From Salinisphaera japonica YTM-1 (GTDB taxonomy: Bacteria; Pseudomonadota; Gammaproteobacteria; Nevskiales; Salinisphaeraceae): a stretch of 64,000 bases of DNA. The stretch lies in NCBI RefSeq assembly GCF_003788585.1, contig NZ_AYKG01000069.1, positions 27,606 through 91,605 of the forward strand. The letters run 5' to 3'. The stretch's first letter is position 1; the number at the start of each line of letters is the position of its first letter. The position numbers and the translations under genes are program-made. The notes beneath the pieces were generated by a model. That model worked only from the letters and a program-made list of their open reading frames with translations. It was not told the origin of the DNA and searched no databases. Below are positions 1 to 9,676 of the stretch, piece by piece.

Positions 1-2
1 CT

Positions 3-836
3 CAATCCAAGCCATCAAGCCAGGTGGTCAAACGTCATGGTTTGACCACGCGGCTGTGGCACTGGATCAACGCCGTGTGCCTGCTCGTTCTGCTCATGAG
101 CGGGCTCCAGATCTTCAACGCGCACCCGTCGCTCTACTGGGGCAACGGCTCCGACTTCGATAACCCGATCATGACCATCGGTGCCCAGCTGGGCGACGAC
201 GGCGATCCGATGGGCTATATGGCGATCGCCGGCTGGCAGATCCCGACCACCGGCGTGCTTGGTTATTCCGGGCCCGAGGGCGCCAAACAGGCCCGTGCTT
301 TTCCGGCCTGGGCCACCCTGCCCGATTCGCAGTGGCTCTCGCTGGGCCGACAATGGCATTTCACCGCGGCCTGGGTGTTCGGGTTGTTGCTGGTGGGCTA
401 TCTCGTCTATTCGATCATCAGCCGCCACCGACGACGCCTGATCGGCGTGCATCGCGGTGAGATGAGCCAGTTCGGCCATGCCGTGGCGGAGCACGCCAAA
501 CTGCGGTTTTCCCGGGTGCGTGACTACAACATCATCCAGAAGCTGACCTATCTGCTGGTGCTGGCGGTTCTGCTGCCGCTGATGGTGCTCACCGGGCTGA
601 CGATGGCGCCGGGTATTGACGCGGCCTGGCCGTGGTTGACCTATGTCTTTGGCGGCCGCCAGAGCGCGCGCACGATCCATTTCATATCGGCATTCTCGCT
701 AATCGGCTTTTTCGTCGTGCACGTACTGCTGGTGCTCGTCTCGGGGCTGTTCAACAACATGCGGGCGATGACCACCGGCGGCTATCGTGTCGATACCCCG
801 TCCACGAGCACCGACAAGGAGCGCGATCATGGCTGA
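3..836 (+). CDS. cytochrome b/b561-family membrane subunit (5' end at window edge)
   Basis: The frame is open from the first bases of the window, so the true start may lie just outside; a GTG at 24 is the first start inside but has no ribosome site. About 270 residues are visible, with four hydrophobic segments near residues 12-32, 110-133, 172-195 and 217-241 (numbering from 24) and histidines beside them (WHW, RQWH, TIHF, VVH) suited to b-type haem. This is the layout of cytochrome b/b6-domain subunits that pass electrons between the quinone pool and a periplasmic enzyme. The stop overlaps the start of the molybdoenzyme gene by 8 bases, so the two are translationally coupled and probably form one complex. 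Partner and electron direction are inferred. Confidence 0.8.
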   Translation, partial: QSKPSSQVVKRHGLTTRLWHWINAVCLLVLLMSGLQIFNAHPSLYWGNGSDFDNPIMTIGAQLGDDGDPMGYMAIAGWQIPTTGVLGYSGPEGAKQARAFPAWATLPDSQWLSLGRQWHFTAAWVFGLLLVGYLVYSIISRHRRRLIGVHRGEMSQFGHAVAEHAKLRFSRVRDYNIIQKLTYLLVLAVLLPLMVLTGLTMAPGIDAAWPWLTYVFGGRQSARTIHFISAFSLIGFFVVHVLLVLVSGLFNNMRAMTTGGYRVDTPSTSTDKERDHG

Positions 837-1611
837 TCTGCCGATTCGACCCACCGATCGCCGCCGGCGCCGGCTGTTGGCCAGTCTTGGCGCGCTGGGC
901 GCGGGCACACTGCTTTCCGGCTGCGACTGGACCAAAAGCCAGGGCGTACAGGATTTTCTGGGCCGCACCGAAGACCTGACGCAGGCCGCCATGCGCCTCG
1001 TTTCCTCACGCGAGGCACTGGCGCGGGAATACCCGACGAGTGCCATCGCCGACACCTTTCGGCCCAACGGCTCGATCCAGCCACAGACGGATGCCTACCA
1101 GGCGCTGGTCGACAACGATTTCGCCGATTACAAGCTGGCCATTCACGGCGAGGTCGCCAACCCGCAGGCGTTGTCGCTGGCCCAGCTCAAGGCAGCGCCC
1201 GCGCGCACGCAGATCACCCGGCATGACTGTGTCGAGGGCTGGTCGTGTATCGGCCAGTGGACCGGGGCCCGGCTTTCGGATCTGCTGGATCGGGCCCAGC
1301 CGACAGAAAACGCCAAATACGTGGTGTTTCACTGTGCCGATCATCTGCTGGGCGCCCCCGAGCCGTATTATGAAAGCCTCGACATGATCGAGGCCTATCA
1401 TCCACAGACCATTCTGGCCTACGGGCTGAACGGAGCTGACCTGCCGGTGGCCAACGGCGCGCCCATTCGGCTGCGCGCCGAGCGCCAGCTGGGCTACAAG
1501 ATGGCCAAGTACGTCATGGATATCGAGCTGGTGAACTCGTTCGCCGATATCCAGGGCGGCAAGGGCGGCTTCTGGGAAGACCGGGGCTACAACTGGTGGG
1601 CCGGTATATGA
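829..1611 (+). CDS. molybdopterin-dependent oxidoreductase, sulfite-oxidase/MsrP superfamily, Tat lipoprotein
   Basis: 260 residues. The start is the ATG at 829, eight bases after AAGGAG (815-820). The N-terminus has an arginine run (RRRRLL), a short hydrophobic stretch and a lipobox (LSGC), so it looks Tat-exported and lipid-anchored. The core has the sulfite-oxidase-fold signature DCVEGWSCIGQWTG, whose first cysteine is the expected molybdenum ligand, followed by AYGLNGADLPVANGAPIRL typical of the family. It lies between a membrane cytochrome b and an MsrB lipoprotein, overlapping both, which suggests a periplasmic reductase fed from the quinone pool. The substrate is not shown; methionine sulfoxide is plausible by analogy with MsrPQ, but the partner here is not an MsrQ-type protein. 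Confidence 0.85.
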   Translation: MADLPIRPTDRRRRRLLASLGALGAGTLLSGCDWTKSQGVQDFLGRTEDLTQAAMRLVSSREALAREYPTSAIADTFRPNGSIQPQTDAYQALVDNDFADYKLAIHGEVANPQALSLAQLKAAPARTQITRHDCVEGWSCIGQWTGARLSDLLDRAQPTENAKYVVFHCADHLLGAPEPYYESLDMIEAYHPQTILAYGLNGADLPVANGAPIRLRAERQLGYKMAKYVMDIELVNSFADIQGGKGGFWEDRGYNWWAGI

Positions 1612-2225
1612 GCCAATTCACGATCACCCCATCCGCGCGGGCGGGCCGTCGTCGTCTGTTGAAAGGCGGTCTTGCCCTGTCGGTCCTGTCGCTCGGCGGT
1701 ATCACCGGCTGTGCCCGGGCCGAGCCCAGCGGGCGCACCGCGGCCAATGCCAACACGCCCAGCGCGGCCGGCCCGGTCACGATCGCCGTCTACAACGATC
1801 AAGGCGCGCGGGTCGGGCTCAAAGATGTGGCACGCATCACCAAAAGCCCGGCGGCCTGGCAAGACCAGCTCTCAGAGCAGGCGTATCACATCACCCGCGA
1901 GTCCGGCACCGAGCGCCCTTACACCGGCCAGTATTACGACGCCCCGCCGAGCCACGGGTTGTATGCCTGTGTCTGCTGCGACACCGCGCTCTACGACAGC
2001 GATACGCAGTTCCACTCGGGCACCGGCTGGCCGAGCTTCTTCCAGCCCATCGACGATCACAACGTGACCGAGCACAGCGATCACAGCTTTGGCACGACCC
2101 GCACCGAGATCGCCTGTACCCGGTGCGCGGCCCATATCGGGCATGTGTTCGCCGACGGGCCCGAGCCCACGGGCCTGCGCTACTGCATGAACGCTGCTGC
2201 GATGGTGTTCCACCCTATCGGCTGA
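1608..2225 (+). CDS. msrB: peptide-methionine (R)-S-oxide reductase MsrB, exported lipoprotein form
   Basis: 205 residues. ATG overlaps the previous stop as ATGA. A leader with RRRLLKGG and lipobox ITGC precedes a linker and an MsrB domain from about residue 85. Visible MsrB marks are YACVCC and CTRC (the four zinc cysteines), GTGWPSFF, HIGHVFADGPEPTG and RYCMN, whose cysteine is the catalytic nucleophile. It reduces the R-epimer of methionine sulfoxide in proteins. Most MsrB proteins are cytoplasmic; the Tat-like lipoprotein leader places this one outside the inner membrane, beside a molybdoenzyme and its cytochrome. The three coupled genes look like a periplasmic oxidative-damage repair module. 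Confidence 0.92.
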   Translation: MSQFTITPSARAGRRRLLKGGLALSVLSLGGITGCARAEPSGRTAANANTPSAAGPVTIAVYNDQGARVGLKDVARITKSPAAWQDQLSEQAYHITRESGTERPYTGQYYDAPPSHGLYACVCCDTALYDSDTQFHSGTGWPSFFQPIDDHNVTEHSDHSFGTTRTEIACTRCAAHIGHVFADGPEPTGLRYCMNAAAMVFHPIG

Positions 2226-2371
2226 GCCATCGTCTGAGACGGCGCCTCGCCCGCCGGCCGGGCATCGACCGGCCCGGCCGATCACTGCGGCATACACCGG
2301 TCAAGCACCTCGCGTAGACTCGCGCGCATCCTGTCAGCCCATACCCGTGGCCAACGCCGCGGGTGCTCGTC

Positions 2372-4210
2372 ATGTTTCGTTATTTCGAACGTCTGGTCGA
2401 TCCCTTTCCCGATGACGACCGCACCCCGCCGGATACCAGCATGCCGCGTTTTGTGGCGTTCTATGCGCGCTCGGTCTGGAAACTGCTGCTGCTGACCGCG
2501 CTTCTGACCGCGGCCGCCTCGATCATCGAGGTCTCGCTCTACGGGTTTCTCGGCCATATCGTCGATTGGTTCTCCACCAGCGACCGCGAGCATTTCCTGG
2601 CCGACAACGCCTGGCAGCTGGCCGGCATGGCGGTGGTGGTGCTGGCCCTGTTGCCCGCCCTGGTTTTCGGCCAGGGCTTGACCACTTTTCAGGCCATGGC
2701 GCCCAACGTACCCATGCGGTTTCGCTGGCAGGTTCATCGCTGGCTGCTCGGCCAGTCCCTGTCTTATTTTCAGGACGACTTCGCCGGGCGCATCGCTTCC
2801 AAGATGATGCAGACCGCGCTGGCCATCCGCGAAGTGATGATGAAATTCGTGGACGTGCTGCTCTATGTCGCGGTCTATTTCGGCGGCGTGGTCATCATGG
2901 TGGCCGGCGCGGATCTGCGCCTGGCCCTGCCGTTTCTGGCCTGGCTGGTCGGCTATATCCTGCTGCTGAAGTATTTTCTGCCACGGCTGCAGTCCATCGC
3001 CGAGGCCCAGGCCAACGCCCGCGCCGAGATGACCGGGCGCGTGGTCGATGCCTATACCAATATCGGCACGGTCAAACTGTTTGCCCACACCGAGCGCGAG
3101 TCCGACTACGCGCGCGACTCGATGCAGGGCTTTCTGAGCACCGTCTACACCCAGATGCGGCGTATCAACGGCTTTTACGCCAGCCTGTATCTGTTGAATG
3201 CCGGTCTGCTGTTTTCGGTCACGGGCCTGGGCATCGTGTTCTGGAGCGATCGCGCCATCACCGCCGGGGCCGTGGCCACCGCCGTGGGCCTGGTGCTTCA
3301 GCTCAACGGCATGAGCCAGTGGATCATGTGGGAAGTCTCGAACCTGTTCGAGCATATCGGCACCATCCGCGACGGCATGGGCAGTTTCACCGCCAACCGC
3401 GCGATCACCGATGCCCCCGATACCCGCCCGCTGGCGGTTACCGACGGGGCGATCGATATCGAGAATATCGCCTTCCACTACGGCCGCGATGATGCCAGCG
3501 TCATCAGCGATTTCTCGCTGGCGATCCGGCCGGGCGAGAAGATCGGCCTGGTCGGGCGCTCCGGGGCCGGCAAGTCCACCCTGCTATCGCTGCTGCTGCG
3601 TTTCCACGAGCTGGAGGCCGGGCGTATCAGCATCGACGGGCAAGATGTGACCGCCGTCACCCAGTCGTCCCTGCGCGCCTCCATCGGCATGGTCACGCAG
3701 GATACCGCCCTGCTGCATCGTTCCATCGCCGACAACATCCGCTATGGCCGCCCCGATGCCAGCGAGGCCGATCTGTGGGCCGCCATCGAGGCCGCCCATG
3801 CCGGCTTCATCCGCGATCTGGTCGATAACAAGGGCCGGCGCGGGCTGGCGGCCCACGTGGGCGAGCGCGGCGTGAAGCTTTCCGGCGGCCAGCGCCAGCG
3901 CGTGGCTCTGGCCCGCGTGATGCTCAAGAACGCTCCGATCCTGTTGCTCGACGAGGCCACCGCCGCGCTGGATTCAGAAATCGAGGCCGCGATCACCGAT
4001 AACCTGCACGCCGTCATGGCCGGCAAGACCGTGATCGCCGTGGCTCATCGGCTATCGACCATCGCTGCGCTCGACCGGCTCGTGGTCATCGACGAAGGCG
4101 CGATTGTCGAAACCGGCACCCACGACGAGCTGATCGCCGCCGACGGGCTTTATGCCAGGCTCTGGTCCATGCAGTCCGGCGGCTTCATCGGCGCTGACGT
4201 GACCGGCTAG
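2372..4210 (+). CDS. ABC exporter, fused membrane and ATPase domains
   Basis: 612 residues from ATG 2372 (an in-frame GTG lies at 2363). The N-terminal half has the six-helix exporter fold. The C-terminal ATPase carries Walker A GRSGAGKST near residue 395, the signature LSGGQRQR near 504, Walker B ILLLDEA near 523 and the H-loop VAHRLST. It is a half-transporter that should work as a dimer, exporting lipid, peptide or drug; the substrate cannot be read. It is separated from msrB by 146 bases containing a GC-rich inverted repeat (about 2258-2280), so it probably has its own promoter. The next gene starts five bases after its stop. Confidence 0.9.
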   Translation: MFRYFERLVDPFPDDDRTPPDTSMPRFVAFYARSVWKLLLLTALLTAAASIIEVSLYGFLGHIVDWFSTSDREHFLADNAWQLAGMAVVVLALLPALVFGQGLTTFQAMAPNVPMRFRWQVHRWLLGQSLSYFQDDFAGRIASKMMQTALAIREVMMKFVDVLLYVAVYFGGVVIMVAGADLRLALPFLAWLVGYILLLKYFLPRLQSIAEAQANARAEMTGRVVDAYTNIGTVKLFAHTERESDYARDSMQGFLSTVYTQMRRINGFYASLYLLNAGLLFSVTGLGIVFWSDRAITAGAVATAVGLVLQLNGMSQWIMWEVSNLFEHIGTIRDGMGSFTANRAITDAPDTRPLAVTDGAIDIENIAFHYGRDDASVISDFSLAIRPGEKIGLVGRSGAGKSTLLSLLLRFHELEAGRISIDGQDVTAVTQSSLRASIGMVTQDTALLHRSIADNIRYGRPDASEADLWAAIEAAHAGFIRDLVDNKGRRGLAAHVGERGVKLSGGQRQRVALARVMLKNAPILLLDEATAALDSEIEAAITDNLHAVMAGKTVIAVAHRLSTIAALDRLVVIDEGAIVETGTHDELIAADGLYARLWSMQSGGFIGADVTG

Positions 4211-4215
4211 CCGGC

Positions 4216-5142
4216 ATGCCCGGCACAGCACGCGGGAACACTCGGCTGGCGTATACGTGGCTCTTGATCGCGACGCTCGCGTGGGGCCTGAACGCGGTCG
4301 TCGGCAAACTGGGCGTGGGTCATATCAGCCCCATGATCATGACCAGCCTGCGCTGGGCGATCGCGGCCGGCGTGGCTGTGCCGTTCGCCTGGCCCTATCT
4401 CGTGCGCGACTGGCCGGTGATCCGGCGCTATCCCGGGCGCCTGGCGGCCTACGGCGTGGTGGGCTTTGCCTGTTTCAACGCGGCCATGTACAGCGCGCTC
4501 AACCACACGGCGGCCGTCAATGTCGTCATCGAACAAGCCGGCGTGCCGGGCGTGATATTCGCGCTGAATTTTCTCGTGCTGCGCCAACGGGTACGCGCTG
4601 CCCAACTGGCCGGCTTCGCGCTGACACTGGCCGGCGTGGTGCTCATCGTCACCCACGGCGCGCCCGCGCGTATGCTGTCGCTCGATCTCAATCGCGGCGA
4701 CGCGCTGATGCTGGTGGCCATCCTGTGCTACGGCGGCTTCACCGTGGCCCTGCGCGCCAAGCCAGACCTGCATCATGCCAGCTTCATCACCGTCATCTGT
4801 GCGGCTGCCGCCCTCGGCGCGCTGCCGTTTGTCGGCCTGGAATATGCCCAAGACGCGATCATCTGGCCCGATGCCACCGGCTGGGCGGTCGTGGTCTTTG
4901 CCGCCCTCGGCCCCGGGCTGATCGCCCAGGCGCTGTTCATCCACAGCAACGCGCTGATCGGCGCCAACCGCGCGGGCGTGTTCTTCAATCTCGTGCCGAT
5001 CTTCGGCACGCTATTCGCTGTCCTGCTGCTCGGCGAACAGCTGGCCTGGTTTCATATCGCCGCGCTCGTCCTCGTGCTGGGCGGTATCGCCCTGGCCGAG
5101 CGCACCCAGCCCGCCGCGTCCTCACCCAAGGCTCGTCCGTGA
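4216..5142 (+). CDS. EamA/DMT-family transporter (first of pair)
   Basis: 308 residues with about ten hydrophobic helices arranged as two EamA repeats, the drug/metabolite transporter plan (first repeat opens WLLIATLAWGLNAVVGK). Such proteins are inner-membrane exporters of amino acids, nucleosides or metabolites; the substrate is not evident. The start is five bases after the ABC exporter stop, and its stop shares one base with the next start (TGATG), so it forms a coupled pair with a second EamA protein. Confidence 0.87.
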   Translation: MPGTARGNTRLAYTWLLIATLAWGLNAVVGKLGVGHISPMIMTSLRWAIAAGVAVPFAWPYLVRDWPVIRRYPGRLAAYGVVGFACFNAAMYSALNHTAAVNVVIEQAGVPGVIFALNFLVLRQRVRAAQLAGFALTLAGVVLIVTHGAPARMLSLDLNRGDALMLVAILCYGGFTVALRAKPDLHHASFITVICAAAALGALPFVGLEYAQDAIIWPDATGWAVVVFAALGPGLIAQALFIHSNALIGANRAGVFFNLVPIFGTLFAVLLLGEQLAWFHIAALVLVLGGIALAERTQPAASSPKARP

Positions 5143-6011
5143 TGCTCGAACGCCTCATGCCCATCGCCTTCGTCGGCATCTGGTCCACCGGCTTCATCGT
5201 CGCCCGGCTCATCGCGCCTTACGCCGAGCCGTTGACGTTTCTGACCTGTCGTTACGTGCTGAGCGGCCTGGCCTTCGCCCTCATCGCCCGGGCTGTCGGT
5301 GCCCCCTGGCCCCGAACCGGCCGCGCCTGGGCCAATGCGCTCGTCGCCGGCGTGCTGCTGCAGGGCATCTATCTGGGCGGCGTGTTCTGGGCCGTGCGCC
5401 ACGGCATGCCCGCGGGCATCGCCGCACTAATTGTCGGCCTGCAGCCCCTGGCCACCGCCATCCTGGCCTACCCGCTGCTCGGCGAGCGCGTCACGCGCGG
5501 CCAATGGCTCGGCACCGCACTGGGTCTCGCCGGCGCCGTGCTCGTATTGCTCCCCGGCATCACCGCCGGCCTGCACGCCGGCGTCGCACTCTGGCCGCTC
5601 GCCGTCGTCATCGCCGCCATGGCCGGCATCACACTCGGCACCCTCTGGCAAAAACACACCGCCACCGCGGCCGACATCCGCACCAACGCCGCCATCCAGT
5701 TCATCGGCGCAGCACTCGTCACCGCCCCCGTCGCCGCCATGCTGGAAACCGGCCACATCGCCCTCGTCTGGCAAACCGTCATCGGCCTGGCCTGGTCCGT
5801 GCTGGGCCTGTCCGTCGGCGCCATCTCCCTACTGCTCATCATGATCCACCGCGGCGCCGTTACCCGCGTGGCCAACCTGTTCTACCTCGTGCCCCCCGTC
5901 GTCGCCGTACTCGCCTGGCTGCTGTTCAACGAGGCGCTAAGCGCGATACAAATCACCGGCATGGCCATCGCCGCGGCCGGCGTGGCGCTCGCCAGCCGAG
6001 CCGGACGCTGA
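5142..6011 (+). CDS. EamA/DMT-family transporter (second of pair)
   Basis: 289 residues, start ATG 5142 in a TGATG overlap with the preceding transporter. Ten hydrophobic segments in two EamA repeats (IWSTGFIVARLIAPYAEPL; LFYLVPPVVAVLAWLLFNE). The neighbouring frame is also open for a long way because of the high GC content; only this frame has membrane-protein composition. Function is export or uptake of an unknown small metabolite. It is the last gene before the CRISPR leader; no clear terminator separates them. Confidence 0.87.
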   Translation: MLERLMPIAFVGIWSTGFIVARLIAPYAEPLTFLTCRYVLSGLAFALIARAVGAPWPRTGRAWANALVAGVLLQGIYLGGVFWAVRHGMPAGIAALIVGLQPLATAILAYPLLGERVTRGQWLGTALGLAGAVLVLLPGITAGLHAGVALWPLAVVIAAMAGITLGTLWQKHTATAADIRTNAAIQFIGAALVTAPVAAMLETGHIALVWQTVIGLAWSVLGLSVGAISLLLIMIHRGAVTRVANLFYLVPPVVAVLAWLLFNEALSAIQITGMAIAAAGVALASRAGR

Positions 6012-6039
6012 AACCCCGCCAAACGGATTACCGCCCGCG

Positions 6040-6167
6040 ACCCTTTTTTCAACCGGCCGCCTATATCTTTGATAATCAATAAGTTAGCGAACGCGCTCAA
6101 AAAGGGTTATTCTGAGAAGAATAGCGATAGCTCTTTCAAAACATGGATTTATCGTTTTAATCTTCTA
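6040..6167 (+). promoter_or_regulatory. leader of CRISPR array 1 with IHF consensus site
   Basis: AT-rich leader upstream of the first repeat. AATCAATAAGTTA at 6074-6086 matches the IHF consensus WATCAANNNNTTR exactly. It is flanked by ACCCTTTTTT (6040-6049) and AAAAAGGGT (6099-6107), an inverted repeat. Distances are 24, 12 and 60 bases (to the first repeat), almost identical to the leader of array 2. IHF bending of the leader is established for type I-E and I-F spacer integration; the function here is inferred from that. Confidence 0.8.
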
Positions 6168-9100
6168 GTTCGCTGCCGCGTAGGCAGCTTAGAAAACGAC
6201 AAAATATTTCGCGACGGGTCACTGCTCGTTCGCTGCCGCGTAGGCAGCTTAGAAAGAACCGGTATTTGCGCGCAGATGAGGTGGAGAGTTCGCTGCCGCG
6301 TAGGCAGCTTAGAAACTAGAGAGCATCGTCAGCAACTTTAGAGGTGAGTTCGCTGCCGCGTAGGCAGCTTAGAAATGATCGCCGTCTCGGTAATCGTGAT
6401 GCTCACGGTTCGCTGCCGCGTAGGCAGCTTAGAAAAAGAACGCTTGCGGCTTTCTCGTCGCCCATCGGTTCGCTGCCGCGTAGGCAGCTTAGAAAGCTGG
6501 CAGGAATGTCGCTAATTGAATCCAGGCGTTCGCTGCCGCGTAGGCAGCTTAGAAAGCTGTATCTCGACACGTCAACGTATTCGCTGTGTTCGCTGCCGCG
6601 TAGGCAGCTTAGAAATGGACTGGGCGGGCGTGCTGACGCAGATGATCGTTCGCTGCCGCGTAGGCAGCTTAGAAAAACGTGATGGCGTATGCCGAGCTGG
6701 TGAGCGAGTTCGCTGCCGCGTAGGCAGCTTAGAAAAATCGCGGGTGGTGTATTTGTTACCGAGAGTAGTTCGCTGCCGCGTAGGCAGCTTAGAAAAAACC
6801 AAAGAGGCGGCCTGAGATGCAGTGCTCGTTCGCTGCCGCGTAGGCAGCTTAGAAAGCGCGCGCATGACGACAACGTCCACGACAAAAGTTCGCTGCCGCG
6901 TAGGCAGCTTAGAAAACTACGCAAATCTGTGCAGACCATGTGGTAGTGTTCGCTGCCGCGTAGGCAGCTTAGAAAACGATCAATGCCAAGCATGTCGGCG
7001 ATGAACGGTTCGCTGCCGCGTAGGCAGCTTAGAAAGCGTCTCAGTCATCGCCCGCTGGGCGTAATGCGTTCGCTGCCGCGTAGGCAGCTTAGAAATCCGT
7101 GATCTGCACGACCAGCATGTCGCCGGGGTTCGCTGCCGCGTAGGCAGCTTAGAAATGATTATAGGTTCGGATCGCCTTACCGTTGGCGTTCGCTGCCGCG
7201 TAGGCAGCTTAGAAAAAAGAGATGGCCGAATCCCTCGAGCGCGAGCCGTTCGCTGCCGCGTAGGCAGCTTAGAAAGAGATCGGCGCGCTATCGATCGTGA
7301 CCGTGCGGTTCGCTGCCGCGTAGGCAGCTTAGAAAACGCGCAAGTGGGCGGTCGTTACCCCGGCCGGGTTCGCTGCCGCGTAGGCAGCTTAGAAAACATT
7401 ATCGCAAACCAACCGACGTGGCATAAGGTTCGCTGCCGCGTAGGCAGCTTAGAAATTTGTACAGCGGGGCATCGTCGAGCTTTGTTTCGTTCGCTGCCGC
7501 GTAGGCAGCTTAGAAAAACACGACCTGGGCTGATCTAGTCCAGCCTGCGTTCGCTGCCGCGTAGGCAGCTTAGAAAAATCGTTACCGGAGCGAGCACGGA
7601 TACTCGTATGTTCGCTGCCGCGTAGGCAGCTTAGAAACGAAAGCGCTGATCGATCGGGTCATCGAGCAGGTTCGCTGCCGCGTAGGCAGCTTAGAAAAGC
7701 GTGCCGATGCGCGTCGCCAGGATATTGGCGTTCGCTGCCGCGTAGGCAGCTTAGAAACGTGGGCTGGCGATACGTGATGCTGTGCATGCGTTCGCTGCCG
7801 CGTAGGCAGCTTAGAAAGAAGCCCGCGATCACGCGGAATCGGCAGTCAAGTTCGCTGCCGCGTAGGCAGCTTAGAAAACGGGTTGCACGTTCGACGCATC
7901 AAACGCCTAGTTCGCTGCCGCGTAGGCAGCTTAGAAATGGGCGTGCGGGTCCATCTGGCCCGTGGTCAAGTTCGCTGCCGCGTAGGCAGCTTAGAAAAGC
8001 GCAATCTGACGCGAAGCCTCGTATCGCAAGTTCGCTGCCGCGTAGGCAGCTTAGAAAATGTAGCTATCGGCTGCGCGCTGCATCGTGTTGTTCGCTGCCG
8101 CGTAGGCAGCTTAGAAAAGCGCGCGGACGCCCGCCGGGCCATGTCCATCGTTCGCTGCCGCGTAGGCAGCTTAGAAAGCTGGCCTGAACCGCCCGGGCGT
8201 CAACGCCGAGTTCGCTGCCGCGTAGGCAGCTTAGAAATGAAACGCGTTGACCCAGCCGATGCCCGAATCGTTCGCTGCCGCGTAGGCAGCTTAGAAATGC
8301 ATAACCTCCGCAAGTTAATCGAGCGAGAGGTTCGCTGCCGCGTAGGCAGCTTAGAAAATGTCATAGCTGAGATAGATCGAGTCAAACCGGTTCGCTGCCG
8401 CGTAGGCAGCTTAGAAAGCTTGGATTCTGTCATCGGAGCACTAGGCGGGGTTCGCTGCCGCGTAGGCAGCTTAGAAAAACTGGGCGCGCCACCACGAGCA
8501 GATGGCCGAGTTCGCTGCCGCGTAGGCAGCTTAGAAAGATCTCATCGATGAGATCAATGCGCTCAAGCAGTTCGCTGCCGCGTAGGCAGCTTAGAAATGC
8601 TTGAGCCGGTGTATGCCATCCAGATCGGCGTTCGCTGCCGCGTAGGCAGCTTAGAAATGCGCGGCACGCGATTGGACAAGGGCACCTACGTTCGCTGTCG
8701 CGTAGGCAGCTTAGAAAGTTGACGCGTTTCGCGAGATGTTGGTGCGCGGGTTCGCTGCCGCGTAGGCAGCTTAGAAAAGCGCCTCACTCTCGATGTGTAG
8801 GACTGCATGGTTCGCTGCCGCGTAAGCAGCTTAGAAAATCACAAAACACGAGATCGTGTCGTGCTCGAGGTTCGCTGCCGCGTAGGCAGCTTAGAAAGAG
8901 ACGTGGGCCCGCTGGGCCCGTGACGCGATGTTCGCTGCCGCGTAGGCAGCTTAGAAATTCGCCGTACGACGCCGGCGGCCAGGGCCGGCGTTCGCTGCCG
9001 CGTAGGCAGCTTAGAAATCGATTGCCTGTGCAACAGCATCTCGCTCGGCGTTCGCTGCCGCGTAGGCAGCTTAGAAAATCGAAAAACTCGACGTTTGCGG

Positions 9101-9558
9101 ACGAACTCCGTTCGCTGCCGCGTAGGCAGCTTAGAAAGACATGGCCGACTTCTGTACCTGCATTGTTGATGTTCGCTGCCGCGTAGGCAGCTTAGAAACA
9201 GACGCAGGACAAACTGGTCAACCCGCCAATGTTCGCTGCCGCGTAGGCAGCTTAGAAATGGTTGACGCGTGGCAGTGCTACTGCCGTACGGTTCGCTGCC
9301 GCGTAGGCAGCTTAGAAACGGCGAAACCGTCCACGAGCTGCTGGAGCGGGGTTCGCTGCCGCGTAGGCAGCTTAGAAAATCAGTGACGACCCAAACCGGA
9401 AAGCCGCAACGTTCGCTGCCGCGTAGGCAGCTTAGAAAGGCGATTCGTCGGCGCTGGCTTCGCCGGACGGGTTCGCTGCCGCGCAGGCAGCTTAGAAAAG
9501 ACGAGGGCACGTAATTGACGGCTTCCTGAGGTTCGCTGCCGCGTAGGCAGCTCAAAAA
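6168..9558 (+). CRISPR. type I-F CRISPR array 1: 57 repeats, 56 spacers
   Basis: 28-bp repeats starting GTTCGCTGCCGCG and ending TAGGCAGCTTAGAAA, containing the CTGCC/GGCAG hairpin cut by Cas6f and the 8-nt handle CTTAGAAA. The period is 60 bp (32-bp spacers), with three 33-bp spacers (7456-7488, 7577-7609, 9138-9170). Repeats start at 6168 to 7428 every 60, then 7489, 7549, 7610 to 9110 every 60, then 9171 to 9531. Variant repeats: 8690 (C to T in the stem), 8810 (G to A), 9471 (T to C, as in array 2) and the last, 9531, with a damaged 3' end. The decayed end and the leader position both show the array reads rightward. Open frames within it are artefacts of the repeat. Confidence 0.99.
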
Positions 9559-9584
9559 CCGCCGTGCCCCTCAATCTCGTCCTA

Positions 9585-9605
9585 GCTGAAGTTAGCTGCT
9601 TCAGC
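9585..9605. repeat. in-register repeat remnant and small hairpin after array 1
   Basis: GTTAGCTGC at 9591-9599 starts exactly 60 bp after the last repeat start and agrees with the first nine repeat bases at eight positions, so it is probably the stub of a lost 58th repeat. The same bases lie in an inverted repeat GCTGAAG (9585-9591) / CTTCAGC (9599-9605). No T-run follows, so a terminator role is weak. Confidence 0.45.
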
Positions 9606-9676
9606 CTGGCGATTTGCGCAATGTTTTCCGGATATTTACGTTATTTATTTCGGGGGACACAAGTCGGGGGTTTGGC

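Noticed and set aside
4257..5141. 584-residue frame reading through the first EamA gene into the second
   Set aside because: Only its last 289 residues are membrane-protein-like; the earlier part is an arginine-rich shadow of the first EamA gene.
6069..9555. Many open frames on both strands inside CRISPR array 1
   Set aside because: They are periodic translations of the 28-bp repeat with random spacers; no start sites or codon bias.
9614..9676. Cas1 start at TTG 9614
   Set aside because: The extra 21 residues do not resemble Cas1; GTG 9677 fits the family start.
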